Positions 27,456 to 37,373 are shown, counted from the stretch's first letter. The stretch is 46,301 nucleotides of DNA from an uncultured Bacteroides sp. (GCA_949285025.1 CASDXG010000103.1:1-46301); one strand, 5' to 3'. Numbers and translations: made by a program. The notes: generated by a model from the letters alone, not told the origin.

Positions 27456-29249
27456 ATGAAAGAAAATATCTCCCGCCGTCTTTACGCTCTAAGAACGTTC
27501 ATGAGCGACCGGAAACTGGCGGCCTTTATCATACCGAGCACGGATCCGCACTGCGGAGAATACGTTCCCGAACATTGGGAAACACGAAAATGGATAACCG
27601 GATTCACCGGCTCTGCAGGCACAGCTGTAATTACGCTCGACAAAGCCGGCTTATGGACCGACTCGCGTTACTTCCTGCAAGCCGCCGAACAGCTCAAAGA
27701 ATCCGGCATCACCTTATTTAAAGAGAAACAGCCAGACACACCATCTATTGCAGAATGGTTGCGCCTGACCTTGAAAAAAGGCGACCGCATCGGCATCGAC
27801 GGCACCGTCAACTCCATCGCAAAGGTAGAAGAATTGCAACAGTGCATACAATCAAACGGATTACAAATCATCGCATCCGATGATCCTTTCAGTCTTATTT
27901 GGGAAGACCGCCCCGTAATCCCCCGTAACCCCGTATTCATTCACTCGCTGCAATATGCCGGAGTTTCCTGCACGGAAAAAATCAAACAAATCCGGTTATT
28001 CCTCCGCAAGGAAGCAGCAGACAGCATCTTATTGTCTGCACTCGATGAAATAGCGTGGACATTAAACCTGCGAGGAAACGATGTTCACTGCAACCCTGTT
28101 TTCATCAGTTACCTTCTCATCACAGGAACAAACTCCACCTTATTTATATATAAGGAAAAAATTACGCCCGAAATACGCGACTACCTTGCAGCATGCAACG
28201 TAGAAATCGCCCCATACGATTCAATCAATGATGCATTACTCCGACACAGCGGGGAAAGAATAATAATGCCGCCGTCCACTAACTACGCACTTTATCTTAC
28301 GGCATCCTCCGCCTCTCACATAAAACGAATGCAATCGCCCGTAGCCTTAATGAAAGCCATTAAAAACAAGACCGAGATAAACGGATTCCGACAGGCTATG
28401 AAACGGGACGGGATTGCAATGGTTAAGTTCCTGAAATGGCTGAAAGAGTCCGTAGGGAAAACGGCTGTCACCGAAATGGGCATTGACAGAAAACTACTGG
28501 AATTACGAAGCAAGCAGCCTCTTTTTCGGGGAATCAGTTTCGACACGATTGCCGGATATGGAGCACATGGAGCGATTGTCCATTACGAAGCCACACCGGA
28601 GACCGATGCCGCACTCGCCGACAGCGGATTCTTACTTCTCGACAGCGGCGCACAATACGAGGACGGAACAACCGACATTACACGCACTATCGCGCTCGGA
28701 AAACTTACACAAGAGCAGAAACGCGACTATACACTCGTATTAAAGGGCTTTATCGCCCTTTCCCGCATCGAGTTTCCTCACGGAACCTGCGGCACACAGC
28801 TGGACGTTCTCGCCCGACAATACATGTGGGCAGAGGGCATCAACTACGGACATGGTACCGGACATGGCGTAGGACATTTCCTCAACGTACATGAAGGACC
28901 TCACCAAATCCGCATGAACTACATGGAAACTCCCCTGCTGCCCGGCATGACCGTCACCAACGAACCCGGCATCTACAAAGACAGCCGCTATGGCATCCGC
29001 ACGGAAAACACCATGCTGGTTGTCTTTTCCCGAAAAACGGAATTCGGGCAGTTTTACCGCTTCGAGCCTTTAACGATCTGCCCCATCGACAAGACTGCCG
29101 TCATCCCCGAAATGCTAAGTGCGGAAGAAATTGTCTGGCTGGATACATATCACAGCAATGTGTACGAGCAACTCGCCCCCTTTCTTTCACCCGATGAGCA
29201 AGAATGGCTGAGACATGCCACACTCCCTCTATCCGATTCAAACAACTAA
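27456..29249 (+). CDS. pepP: Xaa-Pro aminopeptidase (aminopeptidase P, M24B)
   Basis: A 597-residue metallopeptidase of the long, eukaryote-like aminopeptidase P type: two creatinase-like N-terminal domains (about 1-300) and a pita-bread M24 domain. The five metal ligands are visible: Asp396 and Asp407 (LLLDSGAQYEDGTTDITR), His470 (GHGTGHGVGHF), Glu503 (TNEPGIY) and Glu517 (GIRTENTM). It removes N-terminal residues preceding proline; no signal peptide, hence cytoplasmic. The start at 27456 is preferred to 27426 because the latter overlaps the predicted promoter. The gamma-carbonic-anhydrase-like gene follows after 12 bases, probably co-transcribed. Confidence 0.93.
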   Translation: MKENISRRLYALRTFMSDRKLAAFIIPSTDPHCGEYVPEHWETRKWITGFTGSAGTAVITLDKAGLWTDSRYFLQAAEQLKESGITLFKEKQPDTPSIAEWLRLTLKKGDRIGIDGTVNSIAKVEELQQCIQSNGLQIIASDDPFSLIWEDRPVIPRNPVFIHSLQYAGVSCTEKIKQIRLFLRKEAADSILLSALDEIAWTLNLRGNDVHCNPVFISYLLITGTNSTLFIYKEKITPEIRDYLAACNVEIAPYDSINDALLRHSGERIIMPPSTNYALYLTASSASHIKRMQSPVALMKAIKNKTEINGFRQAMKRDGIAMVKFLKWLKESVGKTAVTEMGIDRKLLELRSKQPLFRGISFDTIAGYGAHGAIVHYEATPETDAALADSGFLLLDSGAQYEDGTTDITRTIALGKLTQEQKRDYTLVLKGFIALSRIEFPHGTCGTQLDVLARQYMWAEGINYGHGTGHGVGHFLNVHEGPHQIRMNYMETPLLPGMTVTNEPGIYKDSRYGIRTENTMLVVFSRKTEFGQFYRFEPLTICPIDKTAVIPEMLSAEEIVWLDTYHSNVYEQLAPFLSPDEQEWLRHATLPLSDSNN

Positions 29250-29261
29250 ACAAGAAACAAT

Positions 29262-29789
29262 ATGGCACTCATAAAAACAGTCAGAGGATTCACTCCGCAA
29301 ATCGGAGAGAATTGTTACCTCGCAGAAAATGCATCCATAATCGGAAACGTTACAATAGGACAGGAATGCAGCATCTGGTTCAACGCTGTTTTACGAGGCG
29401 ATGTCAACCCCATCCGCATCGGAAACCGCGTAAATATCCAAGACGGCTCGGTACTTCACACCCTTTACGAGAAATCTGTTGTAGAAATAGGCGACGATGT
29501 AAGCATCGGGCACAACGTCACACTGCACGGAGCAACCGTCCACAACAACGCGCTCATCGGCATGGGATCCACCATCCTCGATTACGCCGTCATCGGGGAA
29601 GGCGCCATTGTCGCCGCAGGTGCGCTTGTCCTCTCCCACACAATCGTCGAGCCATACACGCTTTGGGGCGGAGTACCCGCCCGCTTCATCAAGCACATCG
29701 ACCCGAAACAGAACCAAGAGCTGAACCGGAAAACAGCCGAAGGATATTTACTTTACGCATCCTGGTTCAAGAAAAACAAAAAAGATTAG
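29262..29789 (+). CDS. Gamma-class carbonic anhydrase-like hexapeptide protein
   Basis: A 175-residue left-handed beta-helix protein made of hexapeptide repeats (for example IIGNVTIGQECSIWFNAVLR). The histidines expected to bind zinc are present in DGSVLHTLYE and GHNVTLHGATV, as is the conserved RGD of VLRGD and Gln in NIQDGS. This is the YrdA/CaiE-like branch of gamma carbonic anhydrases; some members hydrate CO2 and others have no demonstrated activity. It is probably co-transcribed with pepP (12-base gap). The following 197 bases up to the next gene contain only a possible promoter (29918-29949). Confidence 0.88.
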   Translation: MALIKTVRGFTPQIGENCYLAENASIIGNVTIGQECSIWFNAVLRGDVNPIRIGNRVNIQDGSVLHTLYEKSVVEIGDDVSIGHNVTLHGATVHNNALIGMGSTILDYAVIGEGAIVAAGALVLSHTIVEPYTLWGGVPARFIKHIDPKQNQELNRKTAEGYLLYASWFKKNKKD

Positions 29790-29917
29790 TTTTTTTTAAG
29801 ACGACTTTTCATGGGGAAACGGAAGATTTTTTCAACCACATCACTATAAATCAGCAGATTAATAAAGAAATTCTCCAAAATAAACTTTCTTAGTGCAACT
29901 TTTTTCTTACGTACTTA

Positions 29918-29949
29918 TTTGTTTGTCTTCACAATTTTACATAATATTG
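29918..29949 (+). promoter_or_regulatory. Possible promoter of the SusE-like/GH76-like/susCD unit
   Basis: TTTG (29918-29921) followed after 20 bases by TAATATTG (29942-29949), which deviates at one of the four conserved T/G positions of TAnnTTTG. It lies 37 bases upstream of the first ATG of the unit. Confidence 0.35.
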
Positions 29950-29986
29950 TACCGATAATTATTACTAAACCTTAAACAAACACAGT

Positions 29987-30508
29987 ATGAGATTAACAAG
30001 GAAAACTTTAATCTGGCTATGCATGTTGGCATTGCCTTTAGGATGGAGTTCGTGCGACCAAGACACTCGTACACACGATCTCCCCTATGAAGATGAGTTC
30101 GAGCCGGTTTATCCGGTTCCGGCTGTTGAGACCTTACTGACACCTGCGAACGGTACTGCCATTACTTCCGGAGGGGACGCTGTTGTGTTCTCATGGGAAG
30201 AGGGAGAACTGCCCGAAGGTAGCCAGATGGTTGTTAAATACGAAGTTCTCTTCGGACCAGAAGGTCAAGACTTCACACAAATGGACGAGGAGTCAAACAG
30301 CGTACAGCCTTCCGATATGGAAGGCGGCGACCCGCAACTGACACTGTATGGTTCATTCCTCGATCTGATTGCTGAAGAAGCCGGCATCGAACCGGGAGCA
30401 ACGGGAACTATCCTATGGAAGGTAAGAGGTTATTGCGGCCTTGACCAAACATTAAGTACCGCTACGGGAAGCATTCAGGTTACACGCCCCGCAGCAACAA
30501 CAGAGTAA
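29987..30508 (+). CDS. Small SusE-like surface lipoprotein (single beta domain)
   Basis: A 173-residue lipoprotein. A hydrophobic signal ends in WSSC (Cys23), followed by DQD, an acidic start typical of surface-exported lipoproteins. The mature part looks like one Ig-like domain of the SusE/SusF kind: PANGTAITSGGDAVVFSWEE, then VKYEVLFGPEG, then a helix-turn (LYGSFLDLIAEEAGIEPGAT) and ILWKVRGYC. Usual SusE proteins are two to three times longer, with extra starch-binding domains, so this is a minimal version. It precedes the GH76-like gene by 62 bases and lies upstream of susC rather than downstream of susD. Inference: surface glycan-binding or scaffold component; ligand unknown. Confidence 0.7.
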   Translation: MRLTRKTLIWLCMLALPLGWSSCDQDTRTHDLPYEDEFEPVYPVPAVETLLTPANGTAITSGGDAVVFSWEEGELPEGSQMVVKYEVLFGPEGQDFTQMDEESNSVQPSDMEGGDPQLTLYGSFLDLIAEEAGIEPGATGTILWKVRGYCGLDQTLSTATGSIQVTRPAATTE

Positions 30509-30570
30509 CACAAAAACAAACATGTAGAGAAAACACATTTTTCTAATGTTACCAAAAAAATCACATTACA

Positions 30571-31896
30571 ATGAAAAAAGAATGGTTATTGCTTTTTACG
30601 CTATTGCCGGGTCTGTTTGCCACTTCCTGTACCGATGAGGTTTTCGAAGGGTACAAAGGTGACCAGAACATGACACAGCAACTTCCCGTAGATTGGGCAC
30701 AAGCGGCCAATAAGAGTGCGGGAATCCTGACTACAAGCTTCCTTCCTGCCGGAAATTCGCTGTTCGGGAAAGAACTTCGCTGGGACTCAACTCAAGATAA
30801 TCCTACCGAAATTTTTGTCGACTTTGCTACAGGAGAAGACGTAAAATTAACGTCTCAAATGGAAGGAGTAAAGGTATTGTTGAGAAACTATCTTCGCTCG
30901 GGCGACAACAACACTTTGACAGTTGCCCAAAATATTCTTAACGCAATTGAAGCTCAATTGGATACCAACAATTACGATGAGGTAGCACAGTACTCAGAAA
31001 TTATGCTTTTGCTGTATGAAGCAACAGGCGATGAATCAATTTGGACTGAGTTGAAATCTACATTCGCTGCAATTGAAGCTGTAACTGAAGTAACAGATCC
31101 GCAACCGACTACCGGCGAAGGCGGTGAAGAAGAGGGTGGTGAAACAACCGCTTCCGGATACACAAACGGAACAAACGGTGTGCCTGCTTCTGCTACCGAT
31201 GCAAGACGTACGGCCAAAGGACAGGGATTGGCAGTCATGCTTACGGCAAAAATGGCTGAAATCGCTGCCGATAAAGGTGAAGCCGATGCCGAGAAATACA
31301 AAAACTTCGCATCAAATGTCATGAACTTCTGCTTGGGACGTATGTATGGTGACGCAGGTATCGTATACGAAAGCCTGACACAGGAAGCCAGCGGTATATG
31401 GACAGCAAACCAGACATACCACTACGCTAACCAAGGATACATGATTGGTGCAATCGTGGCTTACACTGAAGCTACCGGAGATAATACGTTAGTCAGTGGA
31501 GCAGACAACATCGCTAACCACCAACTCACCGGCGATTATATGCATCAGAACTATCCGGTTTTCTTACCCAATTACGACGCAAATGCTTTCCTGAATACCG
31601 TCGACCGTACATTGATGCTGGGTCGTAGTATCTTCTGCGAATACTTGGCTGATTTGGAAGAGCTGACAGGCGATGCATCTTACAGCCTCTGTCTTATAAA
31701 CAATGCTGAAACAATGTGGACTATGGGCCAGGAAAACGAGAATTGCCTGTGGGGCGCACGCTGGTATGAACCTGCTTTTGCGGGAGAATACGTAAGCAGC
31801 AGTGAACCGACAGATCCGATGGCTCCGTACATTGTCATTACTTTAGAGTCTCAAATTGCAGGAACAAGCATGTTGGAGACAAAAGCTTCATTATAA
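30571..31896 (+). CDS. GH76-like surface lipoprotein lacking an Asp-Asp dyad
   Basis: A 441-residue lipoprotein; lipobox FATSC (Cys20) followed by TDE, a surface signal. The sequence resembles the alpha/alpha-barrel of GH76 endo-alpha-1,6-mannanases: TAKGQGLAVMLTAKMAE (214-230) and YHYANQGYMIGAIVAYTEA (283-301) match the family's asparagine/glycine-rich helical motifs. Active GH76 enzymes carry two adjacent catalytic Asp residues; here the best aligned position reads Asp136-Glu137 (NYDEVAQY), and no adjacent Asp pair occurs anywhere in the protein. An acidic Gly/Glu/Thr-rich linker (175-203) replaces the region where the family usually has a GGIYW-type motif. It precedes susC by 33 bases. Inference: a mannan-binding surface protein derived from an enzyme, or an enzyme with altered chemistry. 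The GH76 relation is by eye only. Confidence 0.6.
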   Translation: MKKEWLLLFTLLPGLFATSCTDEVFEGYKGDQNMTQQLPVDWAQAANKSAGILTTSFLPAGNSLFGKELRWDSTQDNPTEIFVDFATGEDVKLTSQMEGVKVLLRNYLRSGDNNTLTVAQNILNAIEAQLDTNNYDEVAQYSEIMLLLYEATGDESIWTELKSTFAAIEAVTEVTDPQPTTGEGGEEEGGETTASGYTNGTNGVPASATDARRTAKGQGLAVMLTAKMAEIAADKGEADAEKYKNFASNVMNFCLGRMYGDAGIVYESLTQEASGIWTANQTYHYANQGYMIGAIVAYTEATGDNTLVSGADNIANHQLTGDYMHQNYPVFLPNYDANAFLNTVDRTLMLGRSIFCEYLADLEELTGDASYSLCLINNAETMWTMGQENENCLWGARWYEPAFAGEYVSSSEPTDPMAPYIVITLESQIAGTSMLETKASL

Positions 31897-31929
31897 TATC
31901 AAGATTAATAATTCAAAACACTAATACTG

Positions 31930-34900
31930 ATGAGAAAGAATTGGAAACAAGTCTTTAATAGGCTAAACATCTGTACGGTGGCTATGACCTGTTGCATGTT
32001 TGCCGGCTCTCCGCTCTATGCCAATGCAGAATCGGCAGAAACAGAGGCAGTAGCCCAACAGGAAATCACTGTTACGGGTACAGTTTTAGACGAGATACAT
32101 AAAGATCCGCTGATCGGTGCAACGATCCGCGTGAAAGGAGTTGAAGGCGGTACAGTAACCGACATCGACGGTAAATTCAGCATCAAAGTTCCGTATGCAA
32201 ATGCTACCATCGTTGTTTCTTATATCGGTTATGCTCCGAAGGAAATCCCATTGAAAGGGCAGAGAACTCTTACCATTACCTTGTTGGAAGACACGAAAGC
32301 TTTGGAAGAAGTCGTAGTCGTTGGTTACACCAAACAACGTAAGGAAACCATGGTAGGTTCTGTATCTACCATCACAACAAAGGATTTGAAACAAAGTCCG
32401 ACAGCCAACATCAACAACGCCCTTGCAGGACGTTTGCCGGGTTTGGTTGCTACACAGTTCGGTGGTGGTGAGCCGGGTGTCGACAAGAGTAATATCTACA
32501 TTCGTGGTAAAGCAACTTACGGCGACCAGAACCCGATTGTCATCGTCGATGGAGTTGAGCGTGACATGAGTTACGTATCAGCCGATGAAATCGAAACATT
32601 CACTATCTTGAAGGATGCATCTGCAACAGCAGCTTACGGTATTCGCGGTGCAAACGGTGTAATCGTCATCACGACAAAACGTGGTCAGGCAGCTGAAAAA
32701 GCTTCTGTCAGCCTGAAAGCTTCAGTGGGTGTCAACATGCCGGTTTCTTTCCCCGAATACTTGGGATCAGCAGACTACGCTACTTTGTATAACGAAGCCA
32801 TCTACAACGATGCTCTCCGTAACGGAACCGATCCGGCTTTAGGAAACTATTTCTCACAAGACGCCATCAACAGATTCCGCATGGCCAAAGGTGACAACTC
32901 GGACGGTTTGGGTTACGATACCGACTACTATGACATGATATTCAAACCTGCCATCCAGCAGGATTACAACCTGTCAATTCGTGGTGGTACGGACAAGGCA
33001 CGTTACTATGTATTGGCCGGTTACTATACACAGAACGGTAACTACGAATATGTAGAACGCGACAAACAGAACTTTACGCGCTACAACTTCCGTACAAACG
33101 TCGATATCAACATCACAAAACGCTTGTCCGCACGTTTGGACTTGGGTGTTCAGATGACAGACCGTACGGCTATCGGTGCAAGCGCCAGCAGCTTGATGAA
33201 AATCGCCAGTGCGCGTGCTCCTTACCTGCCGCTCTTTGTTGAGAACAACTCACACCCGAGCAATGAAATATTCATTGCCAACAATCCGGACGGATTGCTC
33301 TATGGTGATGCAATCAACAGACGTAACATCATCGGTGAATTGATGTACACCGGTAAACAACGCGAAAGAAACATCAAGATGACTTCTTCATTCGCTTTGG
33401 CAATGGATTTGGATTTCATCACTCCGGGATTGCGTTTCGAAGGTCAATTCTCTTACGATGCCAACGAAGGTAACTGGCACAGACAAGTCATCGGAACGTA
33501 CAATGATACCGGTAACTACCAGTCTTATCCGGGATACCCGATGTTCTCTCCTTCCGGTGTAGGCGGAAACTGGTACATGAATCCGGGCCATTACTATGGT
33601 GCATACAGTAATGTAACCAAATGGGAAAAACCGACAACTCCGGGAAATGACTTCTCATACAACGCATCCGAATCACGTACCTACTATCAGGCAAAATTAG
33701 ATTACTCACGTACATTCAACGAAGTACACGAAGTAACCGGTATGTTGATGTTCAACCGTACGTTGAGACGTGTCAACGCTGATATTCCGTATGCATCACA
33801 AGGTTACAGCGGACGTTTCAGCTACTACTACAACAAAAAATACCTGGCTGAGTTCAACTTCGGTTACAACGGTTCTGAAAACTTTGCTCCGGGCAACCGC
33901 TACGGTTTCTTCCCCGCAGGTTCTATCGGTTGGGTAATGAGTAGCGAGCCATGGATGGAAAAGACAAAAAGCTGGTTGGATTTCTTGAAGTTCAGAGTAT
34001 CTTACGGTCTTACCGGATCTGACTACTGTGCAGGACAACGTTTCTTGTACCTGGCATACTACAACGTCAATGCAGACAAATACCGTTCAGGTTCAGGTTG
34101 GCCGGAATACGGAAACGGTACCGCCATCTCTAACTTGGCAAACACCAACATCTCTTGGGAAAAGGCACGTAAGCTGAATGCCGGATTCGATATGAACATG
34201 TTCGGTAACCGCCTGACCATGACTGTCGACGGATTCTACGAATACCGCTTCGATATCGTGACCAACTTGGTAGGTCAGAAATTAGGCTATCCTGAATACA
34301 TCGGTGCCGATGCATCATACGTAAACGCAGGTATTGTAAAGAACAGAGGTGTCGATTTCGAAATCGGCTGGCAAGACCGTATCGGTAAAGACTTCTCTTA
34401 CTACATCCGCCCGAACTTCACGTTCGCACGTAACCAGATTGTTTACTCTGCAGAGTTGCCGGTAGGTTACAGCTACAACCGTGAAACAGGAAAACGTATG
34501 GGTGAGCACTACAACTACGTATTCGACCACTTCGTAAAAGACCAGGCAGAAGCCGACCGTCTGAACGCAATCCGCTACCAACAGTGGGGTACATTGATTC
34601 CCGGTGACTGCGTTTACCGCGACTTGAACCGCGACGGTATCATCGACGATAACGATAAGACAGCTATGGGTAACCCGGAATTCCCGGAAATCCAATACGG
34701 TATTCCTATCGGATTCCAATATAAGAACTTCGACTTCTCTATGCTGTGGCAAGGTTCCGCTCTTTGCGACAAACAAATGACAGAATCAACCATCTATCCG
34801 TTCCAAGTTTATGAAACCGATGGTTTGGGTAAAGTTAAGGCAATTCACATGCAACGTTGGACTCCGCAGACAGCCGATACAGCCAGAATGCCGGCACTGC

Positions 34901-35181
34901 ATACAGGTAACGACAACAACAACAACCGCAGCGACAACAGCTTGTACATGTTCAACTCAAGCTACATTCGCTTGAAGAGCGTAGAAATCGGTTACCGCTT
35001 ACCGCAGAACTGGATTTCTAAAGCGAAACTTGAACAAGTACGTTTCTACCTCCAAGGTACAAACTTGCTGACATTCGACGGATTGGATGACCTTGACGTA
35101 GACCCTGAAACCGGTAACGGTTGGGGTGGTGCGTACCCGATTCTGAAAGTATTCAACTTTGGAGTAGATATCACATTCTAA
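31930..35181 (+). CDS. SusC-family TonB-dependent outer-membrane transporter
   Basis: A 1083-residue SusC/RagA protein. Signal peptide about 1-33; carboxypeptidase-like beta domain about 46-120 (VTGTVLDEIHKDPLIGATIR, then GKFSIKVPYANATIVVSYIG); TonB-box-like EEVVVVGY (126-133); plug with the family motif DGVERDM...ILKDASATAAYGIRGANG; and a barrel ending FNFGVDITF. It forms a pedal-bin importer with SusD, encoded 15 bases downstream. There is no extra N-terminal STN domain, so signalling through an anti-sigma factor is not expected. Codon use is strongly biased (GGT, CGT, AAC, TTC), suggesting high expression. Substrate inferred as a mannose-containing glycan from the neighbouring mannosidase genes. 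Confidence 0.95.
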   Translation: MRKNWKQVFNRLNICTVAMTCCMFAGSPLYANAESAETEAVAQQEITVTGTVLDEIHKDPLIGATIRVKGVEGGTVTDIDGKFSIKVPYANATIVVSYIGYAPKEIPLKGQRTLTITLLEDTKALEEVVVVGYTKQRKETMVGSVSTITTKDLKQSPTANINNALAGRLPGLVATQFGGGEPGVDKSNIYIRGKATYGDQNPIVIVDGVERDMSYVSADEIETFTILKDASATAAYGIRGANGVIVITTKRGQAAEKASVSLKASVGVNMPVSFPEYLGSADYATLYNEAIYNDALRNGTDPALGNYFSQDAINRFRMAKGDNSDGLGYDTDYYDMIFKPAIQQDYNLSIRGGTDKARYYVLAGYYTQNGNYEYVERDKQNFTRYNFRTNVDINITKRLSARLDLGVQMTDRTAIGASASSLMKIASARAPYLPLFVENNSHPSNEIFIANNPDGLLYGDAINRRNIIGELMYTGKQRERNIKMTSSFALAMDLDFITPGLRFEGQFSYDANEGNWHRQVIGTYNDTGNYQSYPGYPMFSPSGVGGNWYMNPGHYYGAYSNVTKWEKPTTPGNDFSYNASESRTYYQAKLDYSRTFNEVHEVTGMLMFNRTLRRVNADIPYASQGYSGRFSYYYNKKYLAEFNFGYNGSENFAPGNRYGFFPAGSIGWVMSSEPWMEKTKSWLDFLKFRVSYGLTGSDYCAGQRFLYLAYYNVNADKYRSGSGWPEYGNGTAISNLANTNISWEKARKLNAGFDMNMFGNRLTMTVDGFYEYRFDIVTNLVGQKLGYPEYIGADASYVNAGIVKNRGVDFEIGWQDRIGKDFSYYIRPNFTFARNQIVYSAELPVGYSYNRETGKRMGEHYNYVFDHFVKDQAEADRLNAIRYQQWGTLIPGDCVYRDLNRDGIIDDNDKTAMGNPEFPEIQYGIPIGFQYKNFDFSMLWQGSALCDKQMTESTIYPFQVYETDGLGKVKAIHMQRWTPQTADTARMPALHTGNDNNNNRSDNSLYMFNSSYIRLKSVEIGYRLPQNWISKAKLEQVRFYLQGTNLLTFDGLDDLDVDPETGNGWGGAYPILKVFNFGVDITF

Positions 35182-35196
35182 ATCCCTAATACAGAC

Positions 35197-37284
35197 ATGA
35201 AAATGAAACTAAAACATTTATATATTGCCGGAATCGCACTGACAGGAGCAACGCTCACCGCGTGCAGCGACTTCCTTGACAGACGTCCGGACAATCAGGT
35301 AACAGAAGAGGAAGTCTTCACTGATTATTACAGAGCCACTGGTCTGGTAAACGACGTATGGGCTACCGCACGCGGTATGGAAAACCCGATTATATATTTC
35401 TCCCACTTCGGTCTGGCCGGAGCTACCGACGAGTGTGAGGCACAGGAAGGAACGGAAGACGATCAATGTCAGAAGTTCAACCGAGGCGAATGGACAACCC
35501 AAAATACCAACGGAAACGATTGGCGTACTGGTTACTTTGCCATCCGTCAGCTCAACATCTTCCTGCAAGGTATCCAGCAATACAACACGCCGGATAACCC
35601 CCGTACACCGGGAGAGTTAAAGTACCGTATCGGTGAGGCATATTTCCTCCGTGCATACATCCACTTCCTTTTGATGAAGAAATACGGTGAAATCGTATAC
35701 AACCGCGATGTATATGTCCCGGGTGACGATATGTTTGCTTACCGTCAGGAATCTGTACACAGCATTGTTGCAAAGATTGTGGAAGATGCCACAACAGCCA
35801 TGCAGTATGTAGGCGGACGTTATGACAAATCAAACCTTCAGTTCGGACGTAGCGACCAGGGCGCTTGTCTGGGTCTGATTGCCGCAGCAAAATACATCGC
35901 TGCCACTCCGTTCTATAACGGCGCATCCGACCGCTACGGATATACCGATACCCGTATCTATAAAGACGAGTACACTTACGATGCAAGCCGCTGGACAGCA
36001 GCAAAAGAAGCCGCATTGGATGTCATCAATTTCTCATCAAACGGTAAAGGATACTCACTGTATCAACTATACGCTGAAGGCGACAAATATACAGGTCGTG
36101 GTGACCGTGTGTTAGGTATTGACGCTTCAGGACGAAGATATGACGCGCTGAACCATCAAGGTGAACTTTACAACCCGCATATCTACACTCGCTTGGCCAA
36201 CATGTTCGGTGCCGACGGTTCCGAGAACTTTGAAATGTACGACAAAGAAGCCGTATTCTTCGTGACCTCATGGAAACCGGGAGCATGGCAGGGCGATAAC
36301 TATCCTCCTTCATTGTGTAGGAACGGTGGTGCCCGTCAGCAGCCCGTACAGGAGCAGGTTGACGAATACGAATGTATCGTTTACCGCAACGGACAGCCCT
36401 ACGGTGTTTCCATCTTCTCTGAAGAAGCAAGAACCGCCAACATGACTGCAGAGCAGTTGACAGAATGGGACCGCACCGGTACACACAAAGTATACGAAGA
36501 TGCAGACCCGTATGTAAACCGCGACCCGCGTTTCTACCGCGATATTATCTTCCACGGACAGTGGTTCAGAGATACAGATTCTCGTAACTCAAAACAAATC
36601 AACGTGGCTGAAGGTACTACCGATGGTATCAAGACCGGAAGTACGAAAGGTACACACACCGGTTACTATCTGCGCAAGTTCTTCATGGAAGACTGGCAGT
36701 TCTCAGGCGGTACGAACGACTGGAAAGTTACTCACCCGCAATGGCGTCTGCCGGAATTCATCTACATCTATGCAGAAGCGTCTACCCGCGAAGACGGAAC
36801 AGTGGATCAGGATGCAGTAGAGATGGTAAACGACGTAAGAGCACGTTCTTTCATGGCACCGATGGTACCGGAAGTTTCTTCAGATCCTGATTTGTTCCTT
36901 GAATACATCGAACGCGAATGGCGTGTAGAACTCTTCTACGAGAACAAACGTTTCTTCCGCGCACGTCTGTACCTGGAACCGAATTCAGAACAAGAACAGT
37001 TGCGTTATGCCGATTACCAGGCTTCAGGACCGGTAGATTACTACGATACATATCACCAACCGCTGCCGAAACTGCAGAATATGGTTAACGGTATGCGTCC
37101 GGTTGCAGATCCTGCAGGAAAAATCCGTGTAGACGGTCAAAACTACCGCATGGAACGCTTCCAGGTAGAAACCCGCGTATGGCGTACTCAATTCTACTTG
37201 TGGCCGATCCACCGCGATGAAATCCGTCGTGCACAAGGCTCACTGGTACAGAATCCGTTCTGGGAATCAGAAGCAGGTAGCTAA
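35197..37284 (+). CDS. SusD/RagB-family nutrient-binding surface lipoprotein
   Basis: A 695-residue lipoprotein; lipobox LTAC with Cys23 followed by SDFLD, typical of SusD. TPR-like helices of the family are visible (AYFLRAYIHFLLMKKYGEIV near residues 150-169), as is the C-terminal part with IEREWRVELFYENKRFFRAR, and PIHRDEIRRAQGSLVQNPFW at the end. It is longer than B. thetaiotaomicron SusD (about 550 residues) and belongs to the larger RagB/SusD class. It caps the SusC barrel and binds the glycan. It follows susC by 15 bases and is followed by a strong terminator. Confidence 0.94.
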   Translation: MKMKLKHLYIAGIALTGATLTACSDFLDRRPDNQVTEEEVFTDYYRATGLVNDVWATARGMENPIIYFSHFGLAGATDECEAQEGTEDDQCQKFNRGEWTTQNTNGNDWRTGYFAIRQLNIFLQGIQQYNTPDNPRTPGELKYRIGEAYFLRAYIHFLLMKKYGEIVYNRDVYVPGDDMFAYRQESVHSIVAKIVEDATTAMQYVGGRYDKSNLQFGRSDQGACLGLIAAAKYIAATPFYNGASDRYGYTDTRIYKDEYTYDASRWTAAKEAALDVINFSSNGKGYSLYQLYAEGDKYTGRGDRVLGIDASGRRYDALNHQGELYNPHIYTRLANMFGADGSENFEMYDKEAVFFVTSWKPGAWQGDNYPPSLCRNGGARQQPVQEQVDEYECIVYRNGQPYGVSIFSEEARTANMTAEQLTEWDRTGTHKVYEDADPYVNRDPRFYRDIIFHGQWFRDTDSRNSKQINVAEGTTDGIKTGSTKGTHTGYYLRKFFMEDWQFSGGTNDWKVTHPQWRLPEFIYIYAEASTREDGTVDQDAVEMVNDVRARSFMAPMVPEVSSDPDLFLEYIEREWRVELFYENKRFFRARLYLEPNSEQEQLRYADYQASGPVDYYDTYHQPLPKLQNMVNGMRPVADPAGKIRVDGQNYRMERFQVETRVWRTQFYLWPIHRDEIRRAQGSLVQNPFWESEAGS

Positions 37285-37335
37285 TCCTTGTAACACATAT
37301 ATTAATAAATTGAAGTACTAACTACTGGAGTTTTT

Positions 37336-37373
37336 AAAAGGCCGGTCAAGGGAAATCCTTAACCGGCCTTTTT
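37336..37373 (+). terminator. Intrinsic terminator after susD
   Basis: Stem AAAAGGCCGGT / ACCGGCCTTTT, extended by AAGG/TCCTT around a GAAA loop, ending in TTTTT; 51 bases beyond the susD stop. It ends the first unit of the glycan locus. Confidence 0.85.

Noticed and set aside
29204-29893. A 229-codon Arg-rich plus-strand frame
   Set aside because: It overlaps the gamma-carbonic-anhydrase gene in another frame; its composition (Arg/His runs) is typical of a shifted reading of a GC-richer gene.
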